A DNA stretch of 15,642 nt from Rhodocyclaceae bacterium UBA2250 (lineage in GTDB: Bacteria; Pseudomonadota; Gammaproteobacteria; Burkholderiales; Rhodocyclaceae): contig DDXW01000029.1 of the NCBI GenBank assembly GCA_002347285.1, positions 1-15,642 of the forward strand, in the 5' to 3' direction. Below, one piece after another: positions 14,276-15,642 of this stretch; position 1 is the first letter of the stretch, and each line of letters opens with the position of its first letter. The position numbers were made by a program, and so were the translations under genes. Under the pieces are notes generated by a model. It did no database searches. It was not told where the DNA came from and saw only the letters and a list, made by a program, of their open reading frames with translations.

Positions 14276-14769
14276 GCCCGACCCTGCTGCTGCTCGCCTT
14301 CCTGCTGTCGCTCGCCGGCTGCGGCCATCTCGCCGGCACGGCTCCGGCGCCCGCGCCCGTCCTGCCGGCGGGCGGAGCCACACCCGCCGACCCGCGCGCG
14401 CACGAAGTGGTGCTGTTCGCGCTCGGCCTGATGGACACCGGCTACCGCTTCGGCGGCAAGAATCCGGCGGCCGGCCTCGACTGCAGCGGCATGGTGAGCT
14501 ACGTGTTCGAGAACGCCGCCGGCCTGAAGATCGGCGGCTCGGCGGCCGACATCGCGCGGCAGGGCCGGCCGGTGAACGGCGACGGGCTGAGGCCCGGCGA
14601 CCTCGTCTTCTTCAACACGCGCAACCAGCCGCGCTCGCACGTCGGCATCTACATCGGCGCCGGCCGCTTCGTCCATGCGCCGAGCAGCAACGGCAAGGTG
14701 CGCACCGACAGCCTGACCTCCGGCTGGTTCGCTGCCCGCTTCGAGGAAGCGCGCACTTACTTCGACTGA
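14272..14769 (+). CDS. NlpC/P60 (C40) family lipoprotein peptidase
   Basis: Predicted cell-wall hydrolase cleaving peptide bonds in peptidoglycan stems, anchored as a lipoprotein. The 165-residue product starts MRPTLLLLAFLLSLAGC, a signal peptide with lipobox LAGC and lipidated Cys17, then an Ala/Pro linker to about residue 40 and the NlpC/P60 domain. The catalytic triad is visible: Cys71 in LDCSGMVSYVF, His123 in RSHVGIYIG and a polar third residue expected at His135 in FVHAPSS. The conserved RPGDLVFF precedes His123. No additional SH3 or LysM domain is present, so this is a minimal enzyme. It is divergent from gabD across 58 bases; TTGACG at 14231 could be a -35 but no good -10 accompanies it. 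No clear ribosome-binding site precedes the ATG. Confidence 0.93.
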   Translation: MRPTLLLLAFLLSLAGCGHLAGTAPAPAPVLPAGGATPADPRAHEVVLFALGLMDTGYRFGGKNPAAGLDCSGMVSYVFENAAGLKIGGSAADIARQGRPVNGDGLRPGDLVFFNTRNQPRSHVGIYIGAGRFVHAPSSNGKVRTDSLTSGWFAARFEEARTYFD

Positions 14770-14770
14770 T

Positions 14771-14804
14771 CCGCCCCGCTCAATACTCGGTTCCGGCGGG
14801 GCGG
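14771..14804. terminator. GC-rich stem-loop between convergent genes
   Basis: CCGCCCCG (14771-14778) pairs perfectly with CGGGGCGG (14797-14804), leaving an 18-base loop. It begins two bases after the peptidase stop and ends inside the 3' end of the convergent membrane-protein gene. The position suits bidirectional termination; there is no T tract. Confidence 0.35.
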
Positions 14805-15193
14805 CGCAGCGCCTGGCGCGCCACGCGGTAAACCGCGCCGCAGGGCAGGCAGAAGGTTTTCGGACAGGTCAGATCGTCGTTGCGCCAGATCGCGGCGAAC
14901 CAGAACAGCAGGCCGCAGCCGGCGCCGACGACGACGAAGAACGCCAGCAGCAGGCCGGCGTTGAACGCGCCGCCGAGGAAGGGCAGCACGCACAGCCCGC
15001 CGCCGAGCATGCCGAGCAGCACGAAGCGCCACAGCTCCCACCATCCCCGCTTGCAGCAATGGAAGAGCGTGGCCAGGCCCGCGACCACCACGCCGCCGAA
15101 CACCGCCAGCGCGACCCGGCCGAAATCGAGCCAGACCGCCAGCGCGACAAATACCAGAAACCCGCCGATCAGGGCGAGCAAGACCCGACGCAT
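14780..15193 (-). CDS. Four-helix membrane protein with cysteine-rich C-terminus
   Basis: I do not recognise the family. The 137-residue product has about four membrane helices (5-22, 27-44, 57-75 and 79-102), then a short basic tail with Cys110, Cys115 and Cys118 (TCPKTFCLPCGAVYRVARQALR). His45-Cys46-Cys47 lies at the end of the second helix and a cysteine also falls in each of the third (Cys68) and fourth (Cys93) helices. The cysteine clustering could bind a metal or be redox-active, but no named motif fits. GGAGGAGGG lies directly upstream of the ATG, an excellent ribosome-binding site that settles the start. It follows the gene ending at 15261 on the same strand after 67 bases. Confidence 0.8.
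   Translation of the reverse strand: MRRVLLALIGGFLVFVALAVWLDFGRVALAVFGGVVVAGLATLFHCCKRGWWELWRFVLLGMLGGGLCVLPFLGGAFNAGLLLAFFVVVGAGCGLLFWFAAIWRNDDLTCPKTFCLPCGAVYRVARQALRRPAGTEY
14785..14805 (+). repeat. 21-nt near-repeat, copy 2
   Basis: ACTCGGTTCCGG followed by CGGGGCGGC, 20 of 21 identical to 7619-7639. Here it lies inside the last codons of the membrane-protein gene (encoding the end PAGTEY) and supplies one arm of the stem at 14771-14804. Like copy 1 it sits where two genes converge. Confidence 0.4.
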
Positions 15194-15202
15194 GTCCCTC
15201 CT

Positions 15203-15242
15203 CCGCCCGGCTTGTCATGTTGTGGTGTATCGGCCGGGGCGG
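15203..15242 (-). other. Imperfect GC hairpin upstream of the 15193 gene
   Basis: On the minus strand CCGCCCCGGC and GCCGGGCGG can pair with a single bulged C around a 21-base loop. The 3' arm abuts the GGAGGAGGG ribosome-binding site of the gene starting at 15193. It could be an attenuator or a terminator of the upstream gene; GC content alone could also explain it. Confidence 0.3.
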
Positions 15243-15260
15243 GGGGATTGTTGCATGAAA

Positions 15261-15611
15261 TCAATAGCCCGGCACCGTGCGCCAGCCTTCGGGGCAGTAC
15301 TGCACCTGCGGGTAATAGGCACGGTAGCTCTCGCAGTAGTACCAATGACTTCCCGGCGGCCGAACCGGCGGCGGCGCGACCACGATTGCAGGTGGCGGCG
15401 GCGCGATCGTCGAATACAAGATGCCGCCGAGCGCCAGGCCGGCGAGCCCCCAGGCGAGCGGAGGACCATAGCGGTCATGCCGATAATGGTGGCGGACAAC
15501 CGGGGGCGGCGGCCGGTAATGGTGGCCGCGGCCGTAATAGGGATCGGCGGCGGCGGGCAGGGCGCCGGCGAGCAGCGCGGCGGCGAGGAATCCGGTGACG
15601 AGCTTCTTCAT
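15261..15611 (-). CDS. Small secreted Pro/Tyr/His-rich protein with YYC...CPxGW ending
   Basis: The 116-residue product has a clear signal peptide (MKKLVTGFLAAALLAGALPAAA, cleavage after residue 22). The mature part is His/Tyr/Arg/Pro-rich (residues 24-51), then a glycine-zipper-like hydrophobic stretch (53-69, LAWGLAGLALGGILYST), a polyproline segment, and the ending YYCESYRAYYPQVQYCPEGW with Cys93 and Cys106, likely a disulfide. This C-terminal pattern occurs in many small proteobacterial envelope proteins without known function; I recognise the style, not a named family. No strong ribosome-binding site precedes the ATG at 15611, and only 31 bases of upstream sequence are in the window, so the start is less sure. 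The remaining bases to 15642 show nothing else. Confidence 0.82.
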   Translation of the reverse strand: MKKLVTGFLAAALLAGALPAAADPYYGRGHHYRPPPPVVRHHYRHDRYGPPLAWGLAGLALGGILYSTIAPPPPAIVVAPPPVRPPGSHWYYCESYRAYYPQVQYCPEGWRTVPGY

Positions 15612-15642
15612 GATATCGCACTAGTGTCCCAACGTTAATCGA

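Noticed and set aside
15235..15246. G-rich tract as a possible G-quadruplex
   Set aside because: Only two G runs are present; four are needed.

Overview
The window is a GC-rich, gene-dense piece of a bacterial chromosome. The order of conserved genes (mreBCD-mrdA divergent from gatCAB, then pyrE/xth) points to a betaproteobacterium, most likely Rhodocyclales or a relative; that placement is inference from gene order and protein style, not from a database search. I see no tRNA, rRNA, insertion sequence, phage module or CRISPR array, and no stretch above 300 bases lacks a gene.

Layout. 1-3741 (minus strand) is the cell-shape cluster mreB-mreC-mreD-mrdA; mreC, mreD and mrdA are translationally coupled by overlapping stop/start codons, and mrdA runs off the left edge. 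A 136-bp divergent promoter region separates it from gatC-gatA-[lipoprotein]-gatB (3878-7617, plus), the tRNA-dependent amidotransferase, which here carries an unrelated small cysteine-rich lipoprotein gene between gatA and gatB. pyrE and a downstream coiled-coil secreted protein (8911-7639, minus) face exodeoxyribonuclease III (8928-9719, plus) with start codons only 16 bases apart. 9775-11174 is a tight operon of small membrane-associated proteins related to E. coli yqjD-yqjE-yqjK, plus a fourth membrane protein I cannot name. 11237-12841 is a B12-binding-domain-type radical SAM protein of unknown substrate, whose 3' end overlaps the convergent succinate-semialdehyde dehydrogenase gene (14213-12753) by 89 bp. 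Then comes an NlpC/P60 lipoprotein peptidase (14272-14769, plus), and on the minus strand a four-helix membrane protein with a cysteine-rich tail and a small secreted proline-rich protein.

How it fits together. MreBCD and PBP2 run lateral-wall peptidoglycan synthesis, and the NlpC/P60 lipoprotein may trim the same wall. GatCAB serves translation, PyrE pyrimidine synthesis, ExoIII base-excision repair and GabD 4-aminobutyrate catabolism. The less ordinary parts are the lipoprotein inside gatCAB, two AT-rich inverted repeats flanking the yqj-like operon (9720-9738, 11183-11204), the mirrored pyrE/xth start region without Shine-Dalgarno sequences, the orphan radical SAM enzyme, and a 21-nt near-identical sequence at two convergent gene ends.
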